Part shown: in pieces, positions 18,312-28,069 of the stretch
Position numbering within the stretch: the stretch's first letter is position 1
Layout: each line of letters opens with the position of its first letter
Source: an uncultured Erysipelotrichaceae bacterium
GTDB taxonomy: Bacteria; Bacillota_I; Bacilli_A; RF39; UBA660
NCBI GenBank assembly: GCA_902798815.1
Contig: CADBYH010000020.1
Span: 1 to 47,448 of the forward strand
Reading direction: 5' to 3'
Length of the DNA stretch: 47,448 bases
Position numbers and translations under genes: made by a program
The notes under the pieces: generated by a model
What the model was told of the DNA's origin: nothing
What the model saw: only the letters and a program-made list of their open reading frames with translations
Databases searched by the model: none

Positions 18312-20351
18312 TTACTTGTATTCTTCTTTATTTGTTATCATTTCTAAAGTTGCTTCATTTATTGCATCATCTAAGGTCTTTATTTCATCAGTTATCATAC
18401 TGAAACCTATTGCTGCTCCAAATTCATGTGGTAAACTCTTCATTTCTTTTGATAATTTCTTAACATATGTATTTAATTGTCTTTCGCTATATCCAACTAA
18501 ATATATTAAGAATTCATTTCCATCTGTTCTTATAATTTCACTGTTTTCTAGTTGAGTATTAACTAGTATTCCAGCAGCTTTAATAATTAATTGATCTCCT
18601 TCTTCATGTCCATAGTTATCATTAACATATTTAACATTATTAAGATCAACCATAACTATTGCTTGAGGGAATACTTCACAATCTTCCCATTCAGGCATTT
18701 TTAAATTTAGGTAGTTTCTATTCTTTAATGAAGTTAACATATCAGTATATTTATGTCTATCTGTTATTTTAACTTTCTTTTTAGCTTTCTTTTTCTTAAT
18801 ATATAGATACATAATCGAGAAAATAATAATTGGTGTAAATATAATTATTAATATTGCTGTATAGAATTGCTCAAATGTTGTATCTTGTAATACTGAAGCA
18901 TGAAGATTTTCTAATCCTGAATTTCTATAATTATAATATGAGTTAGTGTTTATAATATAGTTAAATAAGTCATAGAATGATTTATTATTCTTTTTAACCA
19001 TAAATTTATAATCATTCATCATATTATCTTTATATATTAATTTTAATTTCTTAAATTTGTCATTTTGATAGTAAGAATATATTTCACTATCTACAACAAT
19101 TAATTTATTCTTTGATTTTTTTACTAAATCATCTAAATTATCATATACTGTAATTTTAGATCTAGAATTGTTTTTAAAATAATTGTATAGTGAATCATTT
19201 CCTAACATAGCAATTTCTTGTCCTTTAAGACTTTCAAATGATGTCACTATATGATTATCTTTTTGTCTACCTAAAACTGCATAATCTTCTATAAATGTTG
19301 ATACTGTTGCTAGATAATCATCATTAGAATAATTATAATAATCAAAGTATATGTCTACTTCTTTCTTATCAATTGCCTTTTTAAGGTCTTTTACAGAATC
19401 ATATTTAACATATTTAAAGTTAATATCTGCTAAACGAGATATTCTATTAATGTATTCTCCTGCTATTCCAGCAACTTTTCCATTTACTTTCTTTTCATAT
19501 GGTTTATTTTCTACATAACCATAAACATAATTCTTAGAAATTAACTTTGCTTTTGTTTTAGCATCTAATTTATTATTTTCTAAATAATAATCCAAGTATT
19601 CTTTATTATATTCTTTAATATATTTTGTTTGACGCCATTTATTATAGTATTTAGTAACAATATTGTTAAGTTCCTTATCTCCATCACTTAATGTTAATAC
19701 TATTTTCTTACTAATTTCAGTAAAGTAATAATTTATATAGTATTTATCTTTTTGAATTGTATAATTTATATACATAATATTTGGAACAATTAACATATCT
19801 ATTTCATCGCTATCAAGTGCACTATATAATTTTGTAATATCTTCATAGGTATTGAATGAAATATTAGTACCACTCTTTAGATAGTAACTGATTTCGTCTT
19901 CATCACCTTTTAATAGTCCAAATTTTATATTTTTCATATCTTTGATATGATTAATTCTTAAGTGTTCTTTTCCTATTGCTACATAGTTATCATAAAATAA
20001 GAATAAATCTTTTGATGTCATTTTTTCATTATTTGCTAAGATTCTTATTCTGTAACTTGTTGATGTTGAATCTTGTGTTTTAAGATATGATATTTTATTA
20101 AATTCTATACCAATGTTCTTTTCAAAATCATCGATAAAATCAAATATTACTCCGTTTCCATTTAATGCATATAAAGGATAATCATTAACTACTTCAAAGT
20201 CATATTCTTTTTCTGAATTCTCTTCTACCCATTTCTTTTCTGTTATTGTTAGGGTCGTTGTTTTATCTTGCTTATTGTAATACTTATATACGAATACAAA
20301 TGTTACAACCGCAATTATAATTGGTAAAAATATTAATATTTTTCTTTTCAT
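18312..20351 (-). CDS. Membrane sensor with two binding-protein-like domains and a degenerate GGDEF domain
   Basis: This 679-residue protein has an N-terminal membrane anchor (about 4-24), two successive outer domains resembling type-3 solute-binding proteins (about 50-265 and 272-485), a second membrane segment (about 505-530), and a cytoplasmic GGDEF-like domain (about 545-679). The domain start MLTSLKNRNYL and VDLNNVKYVNDNYGHEEGD are good matches to diguanylate cyclases. The signature loop, however, reads DGNEF (about 610-614), with Asp for the first Gly and Asn for the metal-binding Asp. It may therefore be inactive as a cyclase and act by binding nucleotide or partners. Start: ATG 20351 after GGGAG. 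The ligand is unknown. Confidence 0.82.
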   Translation of the reverse strand: MKRKILIFLPIIIAVVTFVFVYKYYNKQDKTTTLTITEKKWVEENSEKEYDFEVVNDYPLYALNGNGVIFDFIDDFEKNIGIEFNKISYLKTQDSTSTSYRIRILANNEKMTSKDLFLFYDNYVAIGKEHLRINHIKDMKNIKFGLLKGDEDEISYYLKSGTNISFNTYEDITKLYSALDSDEIDMLIVPNIMYINYTIQKDKYYINYYFTEISKKIVLTLSDGDKELNNIVTKYYNKWRQTKYIKEYNKEYLDYYLENNKLDAKTKAKLISKNYVYGYVENKPYEKKVNGKVAGIAGEYINRISRLADINFKYVKYDSVKDLKKAIDKKEVDIYFDYYNYSNDDYLATVSTFIEDYAVLGRQKDNHIVTSFESLKGQEIAMLGNDSLYNYFKNNSRSKITVYDNLDDLVKKSKNKLIVVDSEIYSYYQNDKFKKLKLIYKDNMMNDYKFMVKKNNKSFYDLFNYIINTNSYYNYRNSGLENLHASVLQDTTFEQFYTAILIIIFTPIIIFSIMYLYIKKKKAKKKVKITDRHKYTDMLTSLKNRNYLNLKMPEWEDCEVFPQAIVMVDLNNVKYVNDNYGHEEGDQLIIKAAGILVNTQLENSEIIRTDGNEFLIYLVGYSERQLNTYVKKLSKEMKSLPHEFGAAIGFSMITDEIKTLDDAINEATLEMITNKEEYK

Positions 20352-20353
20352 AA

Positions 20354-20827
20354 TTAACTCCCTGCTCTATCTTTTGTCCATGAAATATAGTCTTTTGCTC
20401 TATGTTTGTATCCAATTATTGGATATTGTTCTTTATTTGAATCGTTTAGAGCAAAGAACTGAAAATCAAAATACTTTTTTTGGTCATCATTAAATGATTC
20501 TAAGGCCTTTTCTGCTACTTTTTTTGCATCTTCTAATGAAGTTTCTGCACTAACTGTATATTCAATATTAACTATTTTCCCAGAGATTCTAAGACTTGAT
20601 TTTTCTACTGAATCTTTAATATTATTAGTTAAATTTGTTTTTTGTTCTTTTGTTATAGCAACCTTTTTTATTCCATCTAATCTCTTACCATATACAGCTT
20701 TTGATTCATCAAAAAGAAATATATTTTTTACTAATATTGCCGCAGTTAATACTAATATAAATACTGCAACTCCTACTATTATACTTAAATTTTTGTTGAT
20801 AAACTTAGTAACCTTTGTTTTTTTCAT
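20354..20827 (-). CDS. Small membrane-anchored protein of unknown function
   Basis: This 157-residue protein has a basic N-terminus, one membrane segment (about 14-34) and an outer alpha/beta domain containing VEYTVSAETSLEDAK-like structure (observed start IEYTVSAE). I do not recognise a family. Its stop lies 2 bases before the start of the GGDEF-like sensor gene, so the two are almost certainly co-transcribed and perhaps translationally coupled. A role as partner or ligand-handling protein for that sensor is a guess. Start: ATG 20827 with AGGATGTG upstream, behind a strong promoter. Confidence 0.72.
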   Translation of the reverse strand: MKKTKVTKFINKNLSIIVGVAVFILVLTAAILVKNIFLFDESKAVYGKRLDGIKKVAITKEQKTNLTNNIKDSVEKSSLRISGKIVNIEYTVSAETSLEDAKKVAEKALESFNDDQKKYFDFQFFALNDSNKEQYPIIGYKHRAKDYISWTKDRAGS

Positions 20828-20850
20828 ACTATCACATCCTAATCATATTA

Positions 20851-20879
20851 ATTATACACTAAGAGTGTCTGTTTTTCAA
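20851..20879 (-). promoter_or_regulatory. Strong promoter for the sensor/YihY unit
   Basis: TTGAAA (20879-20874) and TATAAT (20856-20851) on the minus strand are separated by 17 bases, about 24 bases before the first start codon. It is among the best consensus promoters in the window. Confidence 0.75.
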
Positions 20880-20884
20880 CTTTG

Positions 20885-22210
20885 TTATTTCAATTCTTCA
20901 AGTAATAATTCATTAGCAATTCTTGGATTTGCTTTTCCCTTAGTTTCTTTCATTACTTGTCCCATTAAGTATTTTATTGCTCTATCATGACCATTTTTAT
21001 AGTCTTCAACACTTTCTTTATTATTATCAATAATATTCTTAATTATTTTTCTTAATTCATCATCATTAGAAATATTTTCTATTCCTTGTTCTTTTATGAT
21101 TTCTTTTATAGATTTAGTACTTTCAAGGACTGTTGTTAGAATATCTTTTAAGTTTCTACTTGTAATTATGTTCTCATCATATGCCTTTACTAATTCAATA
21201 AACCTTTCTTTTGTTAAGGTTGTATCTGTAATACTTTTTTCATTCTTGTTCAAGTAAGCAGAAATATCTCCTAATAAGATGTTACTTGCTATTTTGAAAT
21301 TTATATCGTCTTCTAATAATGAATTAATATAATCACTTAGTTGGCGATTTTGAACTATTTTTTTAGCATTTACTTCTGATATTCCTTTTTCTACATATAT
21401 TTTTCTTCTTTCATCTGGAAGCATTGGAATAGTTTTCCTTACTTCTTCTATCATTTCATCTGTAAGAATTACATATGGAATATCTGGTTCTGGGAAATAT
21501 CTATAATCATTTCCTGTTTCTTTTACACGCATAAGTACCGTATCATTCTTCTTATCATCAAATCTTCTAGTTTGAGGTTTAAATGTTTTTCCTTCATCGT
21601 ATAATTTTGATTGTCTTAATATTTCTTTTTCTACTGCTAATCCAGCATTTGAAATTGAACCAATGTTTTTTATTTCTGCTTTAGTATTTAATGGGTCTGA
21701 TTCATTTTTTCTTATAGAAACATTTACATCTGCTCTCATTGAACCTTCTTCAATCTTACAGTCACTTATGTCACAGTAGAAAAGAGTTTCTCTTAGTTTT
21801 TCTAGGTATGCTTTTGCTTCTTCTCCACTAGTCATACATGGTTTTGTAACTATTTCTATTAATGGTACTCCTGCTCTATTGAAATCAAGTAAAGTCTTTA
21901 CTCCTCTATGAGCACTTTTACATGTATCTTCTTCTATATGCATTTCTTCTATATAAACTTTTTTCTTTTCTCCATTAACTTCTATTTCAAGATATCCATC
22001 ATATCCAATAGGTGTTCTTGATTGAGTTATTTGATAGTTTTTAGGTATATCTGGATAAAAATAGTTTTTTCTATCGAAATGCATCTCTCTTCTTATTTTA
22101 CAATTAAGTACTGTTGCTGCTTTTATTGCTAGGTTAACTACCTCTTCATTAAGTGTTGGAAGTGTTCCTGGATAACCTAAATCAATCACATTAGTTAAAG
22201 AATTAGCCAT
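20885..22210 (-). CDS. gatB: Asp/Glu-tRNA(Asn/Gln) amidotransferase subunit B, apparent start codon lost
   Basis: GatB is the kinase and tRNA-binding subunit of GatCAB, which converts Glu-tRNA(Gln) and Asp-tRNA(Asn) to Gln- and Asn-tRNA. The 441 residues from the first ATG include VIDLGYPGTLP, FDRKNYFYPD and SMRADVNVS, all typical, and a C-terminal YqeY-like helical part. The true N-terminus is missing from this reading: the same frame stays open upstream to 22297 and encodes TVGVEVHVELKTKTKIF, the universal GatB beginning, which would make about 470 residues, the normal length. No ATG, GTG or TTG exists in that stretch, which begins after an in-frame TAA (22300-22298) inside the gatA coding end. 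See the finding on this junction. Confidence 0.93.
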   Translation of the reverse strand: MANSLTNVIDLGYPGTLPTLNEEVVNLAIKAATVLNCKIRREMHFDRKNYFYPDIPKNYQITQSRTPIGYDGYLEIEVNGEKKKVYIEEMHIEEDTCKSAHRGVKTLLDFNRAGVPLIEIVTKPCMTSGEEAKAYLEKLRETLFYCDISDCKIEEGSMRADVNVSIRKNESDPLNTKAEIKNIGSISNAGLAVEKEILRQSKLYDEGKTFKPQTRRFDDKKNDTVLMRVKETGNDYRYFPEPDIPYVILTDEMIEEVRKTIPMLPDERRKIYVEKGISEVNAKKIVQNRQLSDYINSLLEDDINFKIASNILLGDISAYLNKNEKSITDTTLTKERFIELVKAYDENIITSRNLKDILTTVLESTKSIKEIIKEQGIENISNDDELRKIIKNIIDNNKESVEDYKNGHDRAIKYLMGQVMKETKGKANPRIANELLLEELK

Positions 22211-22281
22211 TTCTCCATATCCATTTATTGAATTTGAAAAAATTTTTGTTTTTGTTTTTAATTCAACGTGTACTTCTACTC

Positions 22282-23700
22282 CTACTGTAGGTATATATTA
22301 AAACTTGCTAATTGATAAATCTTTGCTTCTTCAAATGAATTACCTATTATTTGCATACCAATTGGCATATTATTTGAATCAAATCCAATTGGTATATTAA
22401 GTCCTGGTAATCCTGCCATATTAACTGGAATAACTAAGACATCATCCATAAAACTCTTTCTTGGATCATCCATTGGATCATCTAAGTTATATGCAGTAGT
22501 TGTTGTTGTAGGACCTATAATAAAATCGTACTTATCAAAGACTTTTTTTAATTCTTTTCTCATATCATCTCTTATTGATAGTGCTTTATTATAATAAACT
22601 TTAGCATTTTCCCCACTTAGTAAATATGAACCAACCATTATTCTTCTTTTTACTTCTTCTCCAAAACCTTCACTTCTTGTTGATAAATATAAATCATCAA
22701 TGTTCTTTGGATTTTCATAAGAGTGTCCATATCTTATACCATCAAATCTTGCTAAATTGGAGCTTGCTTCTCCCATAGCAATTATTTGATATAAAGTAAC
22801 AGCATTATCAATATATTTAACATCTATATAATCAACTTTAACATCATTTTTTTCTAAAACTTTAATAGTTTCTTTTACTTTATTTCTTATTTCATCATTT
22901 ACTATTTCACTCATAAAGAAATTTGGAACTGCTATTTTCATTTTTTTAATATCTTTTCCAATTAATCTTGTGAAATCTTCATCATCTTTATTTGCTGATG
23001 TTAAATCCTTTTCGTCTTTTCCTACAATTGCATTTAATAATAAGGCGTTTTCATATACATTTCTAGTCATTGGACCTATTTGATCAAGACTAGATGCAAA
23101 GGCTACTAATCCAAATCTTGAAACTCTACCATATGTTGGTTTCATTCCAACTATTCCTGTATAACTTGCTGGTTGACGAATAGAACCTCCTGTATCGCTT
23201 CCTAGAGCAAATAATACGTCTCTTGCTGCTATTGTTGTTGCTGATCCTCCTGATGAACCTCCTGAAATTTTATTTTTATTCCATGGATTATGGGGTGCAC
23301 TAAAATATGAAGTTCTTGATGAAGATCCCATAGCAAACTCATCCATATTTGTTTTACCTATAATAATCATATTTTTCTCTTTTATCTTTTTTACTACTGT
23401 TGCATCATATATAGGTATAAAATTATCTAATATATGAGATGCACATGTTGTTTTTAAATCCTCTGTAACAATATTATCCTTTATAGCTATTGGTAATCCA
23501 AATAGGATATTATCTACTTCTTCATTTTCTAATTCTTTTGCTCTTTTAATTGCTTCTTCTTTATTTAGTGTTATATAAGCATTTAGATCTTTATTTTTTT
23601 CAATGTTATCAAATGCTTCTTCTACTAAATCTATTGGTTTAATCTTCTTTTCTTTTAAAAGTTTGTTTATTTCTTTTATATCTTTATTTAAATATTTCAT
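22282..23700 (-). CDS. gatA: Asp/Glu-tRNA(Asn/Gln) amidotransferase subunit A, C-terminus shortened
   Basis: GatA is the glutaminase subunit of GatCAB. The amidase-signature triad is intact: Lys in AIKDNI, the cis-Ser in SGGSSGGSA and the nucleophile Ser in GSDTGGSIRQ. The protein has 472 residues and ends at IYQLASFNIYLQ. Family members normally continue about 10-15 residues after the helix that contains this sequence. The last residues and stop are read from what is clearly gatB coding sequence in another frame. I chose ATG 23700, preceded by GGAGGG and overlapping the end of gatC within 2 bases. Activity may survive, since the lost tail is not catalytic. Confidence 0.94.
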   Translation of the reverse strand: MKYLNKDIKEINKLLKEKKIKPIDLVEEAFDNIEKNKDLNAYITLNKEEAIKRAKELENEEVDNILFGLPIAIKDNIVTEDLKTTCASHILDNFIPIYDATVVKKIKEKNMIIIGKTNMDEFAMGSSSRTSYFSAPHNPWNKNKISGGSSGGSATTIAARDVLFALGSDTGGSIRQPASYTGIVGMKPTYGRVSRFGLVAFASSLDQIGPMTRNVYENALLLNAIVGKDEKDLTSANKDDEDFTRLIGKDIKKMKIAVPNFFMSEIVNDEIRNKVKETIKVLEKNDVKVDYIDVKYIDNAVTLYQIIAMGEASSNLARFDGIRYGHSYENPKNIDDLYLSTRSEGFGEEVKRRIMVGSYLLSGENAKVYYNKALSIRDDMRKELKKVFDKYDFIIGPTTTTTAYNLDDPMDDPRKSFMDDVLVIPVNMAGLPGLNIPIGFDSNNMPIGMQIIGNSFEEAKIYQLASFNIYLQ

Positions 23701-23701
23701 A

Positions 23702-24010
23702 TTAAGCACCCTCCCCATCACTTATAACAACTGGTACTTCAATATAATTTCCACTATGGCGAGGTACATTTTTTAATACTTCTTTTGGAGATAACATTTC
23801 TCCTGGTTTATCTTCTCTTAATTTTGTATTATCTTCCCAACAAGCAATTAAAATATCGTCATCATAATTGTCAGCATCATTGATTTTTTCAACATCAGAT
23901 AATAATTCTTTTAATTCTTTTTGATACTTTTCTACTTCTTTTTCTGTTAATTTTATACGTGCAAGTTCTGCGACATGTAATACTTCTTTTTTTGTTAAAA
24001 CATCACTCAT
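23702..24010 (-). CDS. gatC: Asp/Glu-tRNA(Asn/Gln) amidotransferase subunit C
   Basis: This 102-residue GatC stabilises the GatA-GatB complex by wrapping around both. It shows the typical N-terminal helix pattern (VLHVAELARIKLTEKE) and a conserved later section (LREDKPGEMLSPKEVLKNVP). It is first in the order gatC-gatA-gatB. ATG 24010 is used because GGAGG lies 8 bases upstream; an upstream in-frame TTG is too close to that site. Having gatCAB implies that the organism makes Gln-tRNA and/or Asn-tRNA by the indirect route. Confidence 0.93.
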   Translation of the reverse strand: MSDVLTKKEVLHVAELARIKLTEKEVEKYQKELKELLSDVEKINDADNYDDDILIACWEDNTKLREDKPGEMLSPKEVLKNVPRHSGNYIEVPVVISDGEGA

Positions 24011-24035
24011 GTGCAAGACCTCCTTTAACTCTATT

Positions 24036-24044
24036 ATTATACCA
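24036..24044 (-). promoter_or_regulatory. Extended -10 promoter for gatCAB
   Basis: TGGTATAAT (24044-24036 on the minus strand) lies about 26 bases before the gatC start. No -35 match is seen, as at several other promoters here. Confidence 0.5.
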
Positions 24045-24067
24045 TAAAATACGTATTTATCATTATA

Positions 24068-24508
24068 TTATTTTCTTCTATTTATTCCTAATCTTTTATA
24101 TATTTTGGCTTTATCTTTAGATAATTCTTTATCTGCTTTTATATATAGTTTTTCAACTTGTTCATTATTATTTCTTTTACTAATTCCATAGTTAATACCT
24201 TTAATTACTTCATTATGTGTTTCAAATTTTATTGCTTCTGTTTCTAATAAAACATATTCAATTAGTGCTTCGATTTGATTCTCTGTTTTATTCTCAGAAA
24301 TAATAACAAACTCATCTCCCCCAATTCTATAGACAGTATCTCCTGTTTTCTTTCTAGTTGTTTCACCATTTTCTTTTTTATATTCTATATATTCTGGAAA
24401 ATGTTCTTTTAATATTTCTGCAGTTTTCTTTATATAATAATCTCCTGCGGAATGATTTATATTATCATTTACATATTTCAATCTAAATAAGTCAAGAACA
24501 GTAAACAC
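24068..24508 (-). pseudogene. 3' part of a frameshifted GGDEF diguanylate cyclase gene
   Basis: This open stretch encodes the rest of a GGDEF domain: VLDLFRLKYVNDNINH with the substrate-site Asp region, AGDYYIKK, and an intact YRIGGDEFVII signature. Its apparent GTG start has no ribosome binding site and lies inside the domain. Upstream the same frame stays open and reads SAYQQKIDYLNRNPHIPVV, which joins naturally to the LTGLKNR end of the preceding fragment. It is therefore not an independent gene. If the shift is a sequencing error, the intact protein would be an active-looking diguanylate cyclase of about 330 residues. Confidence 0.82.
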
Positions 24509-24531
24509 TACAGGTATATGAGGATTTCTGT

Positions 24532-25062
24532 TTAAATAATCAATCTTTTGCTGATAAGCTGACGATTTTTTAATCCTGTTAATTCATCAATCTCACTTTT
24601 TTGTGTTAAATGTAAATGAATTTTCATTCTTTCTATGATTATTTTAAAAGTATTTCTTAAAACTTCCATAAATTGCATATTTTCTTCATTATCTTTAATA
24701 TTGTTATTTATTAAAACTAATAGATAAGAATCATTTTTAAATAGTTTTATAATTGATAGATTATCTATTCTATTTTCATTTATTTCTTTAGTTAAATAAC
24801 CATTTATAGAATCTATATCTATGTTATTTATAATAGTTTCAACTTCTTTTGCATTTATATTTGTTATAGTAGAGGTCTTAAAAAGATGGTGTTTTCCATC
24901 TTCACTTTTTTTATATAGTATCAAATCAGATGATTCAGTATATATTTTTGCTATATCTAATGCTCTTGGGATTCCATCAGATATATTATTTGTTTTTAAA
25001 CATTCTGTTAACATATTATAACCTATATAAAATGGTCCTTTTGACTTATCAACGTTGATCAT
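24532..25062 (-). pseudogene. 5' part of a frameshifted GAF-like/GGDEF gene
   Basis: The 176-residue product has an N-terminal sensor region of about 140 residues (mixed alpha/beta, GAF-like by pattern only) and the first helix of a GGDEF domain (SEIDELTGLKNR). It then runs out of frame as QLISKRLII and stops. ATG 25062 with AAAGGAGG upstream is a good start. Adding one T after the CGT codon at about 24562 restores the frame into the next fragment. The gene lies 25 bases after ligA and is probably transcribed with it. No membrane segment is visible, so the sensor would be cytoplasmic. Confidence 0.82.
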
Positions 25063-25087
25063 TTTTGGTCCTCCTTTTATAAATAAA

Positions 25088-27097
<2,010 letters not shown>

Positions 27098-27111
27098 TTA
27101 TTAGGGCAAAT

Positions 27112-27134
27112 AAAAAAAGAGATTACTCTTTTTT
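27112..27134 (-). terminator. Terminator after the nucleotidyltransferase gene
   Basis: A 9-bp A/T-rich stem (27134-27126 with 27121-27113) with a 4-base loop ends in a run of seven T on the minus strand. It overlaps the stop codon. Confidence 0.75.
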
Positions 27135-28032
27135 AATCCCATAAATTCTTAGGATATTCTCCATTATCATGTAGTTGTTTTAGTTGTTCTCTAACTTTTT
27201 CAACATCTTCTTTATAAGTTACCCCTAACCATTTTGCTGTTGTTGGTAAAACCTTTATTTTTATCTTATTATTTTTTATCATTTCATCCAAAACATCCGG
27301 TAATAAGAATTCACATGTGTCCATATTATCTTTATTATTTTCAAAGAATTTTACAATTTCTTTTTCTAACTCATCAAATAATACAGGAGTTAGTCCAAAC
27401 ATTAACATAGAAACCGGATTATCTAGTTTTATATCATATGGTGTTGATCCATCAAGTGGTTCACAATGAACAATATCACCATCTTTTGTTACTTTACTTT
27501 CAATGACATCAGTAAGATAACCATTGTTTTCCATACAAACACCACGTTTTACTGTTCCTTGTTCTGAAAGTGTTTCTCCTATTTTATAACCAATTACACA
27601 AAAATCTGTATTGTTTTTTAAAAAATCTCCTGCTTGCTTAAAGGCGTCATAACCAAAGAAATCATCTGCAGAAATAATAGCAAAGTTTTCATGAACTTTA
27701 TCTTTTGCACATAGAATTGCATGACCTGTTCCATATGGTTTAACTCTATCCTCTTTATAATCAAATCCTTCTGGTAATTTATCATTATTTTGGAAACAAT
27801 ACTCAACCTTTATATGTGATTCTACTCTTGCGCCAATTGTTTCTTTAAATATTTCATAGTTTTCTTCCTTAATGATAAATACAATTTTTGTAAATCCTGC
27901 TCTTATAGCATCGTAAACTGAATAGTCAATTATAAATTCATCATTAGGTCCCATTGGTTCTATTTGTTTAAGACCTCCAAATCTACTTCCCATTCCTGCC
28001 GCTAAAATAACAAGTGTAATATCTTTATTCAT
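27133..28032 (-). CDS. NTP-transferase family sugar-phosphate nucleotidyltransferase
   Basis: This 299-residue enzyme has the Rossmann-like nucleotidyltransferase start VILAAGMGSRFGG with the nucleotide-binding loop, GTGHAILCA (base and ribose contact), and ISADDFFGYDAF, the metal-binding acid. It would couple a sugar phosphate or similar phosphate with an NTP to give an activated donor. It is not a plain GalU: the GalU lysine motif after the loop is replaced by LKQIEPMGPNDE, a pattern of a less-studied NDP-sugar pyrophosphorylase subgroup. The substrate is open. The left-hand glycosyltransferases could consume its product. Start: ATG 28032 after GGAGTG. Confidence 0.82.
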   Translation of the reverse strand: MNKDITLVILAAGMGSRFGGLKQIEPMGPNDEFIIDYSVYDAIRAGFTKIVFIIKEENYEIFKETIGARVESHIKVEYCFQNNDKLPEGFDYKEDRVKPYGTGHAILCAKDKVHENFAIISADDFFGYDAFKQAGDFLKNNTDFCVIGYKIGETLSEQGTVKRGVCMENNGYLTDVIESKVTKDGDIVHCEPLDGSTPYDIKLDNPVSMLMFGLTPVLFDELEKEIVKFFENNKDNMDTCEFLLPDVLDEMIKNNKIKIKVLPTTAKWLGVTYKEDVEKVREQLKQLHDNGEYPKNLWD

Positions 28033-28053
28033 CTAATCACTCCATTTTTTTTA

Positions 28054-28062
28054 ATTATATCA
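28054..28062 (-). promoter_or_regulatory. Extended -10 promoter for the nucleotidyltransferase gene
   Basis: TGATATAAT (28062-28054 on the minus strand) lies in the short gap after pcrA, 21 bases before the start codon. Any -35 contact would be inside the pcrA coding end. Confidence 0.45.
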
Positions 28063-28069
28063 TGGGTTT

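Noticed and set aside
27133-28032. Calling the nucleotidyltransferase galU
   Set aside because: The general fold motifs fit, but the GalU-specific segment after the nucleotide loop is absent, so the substrate is left open.
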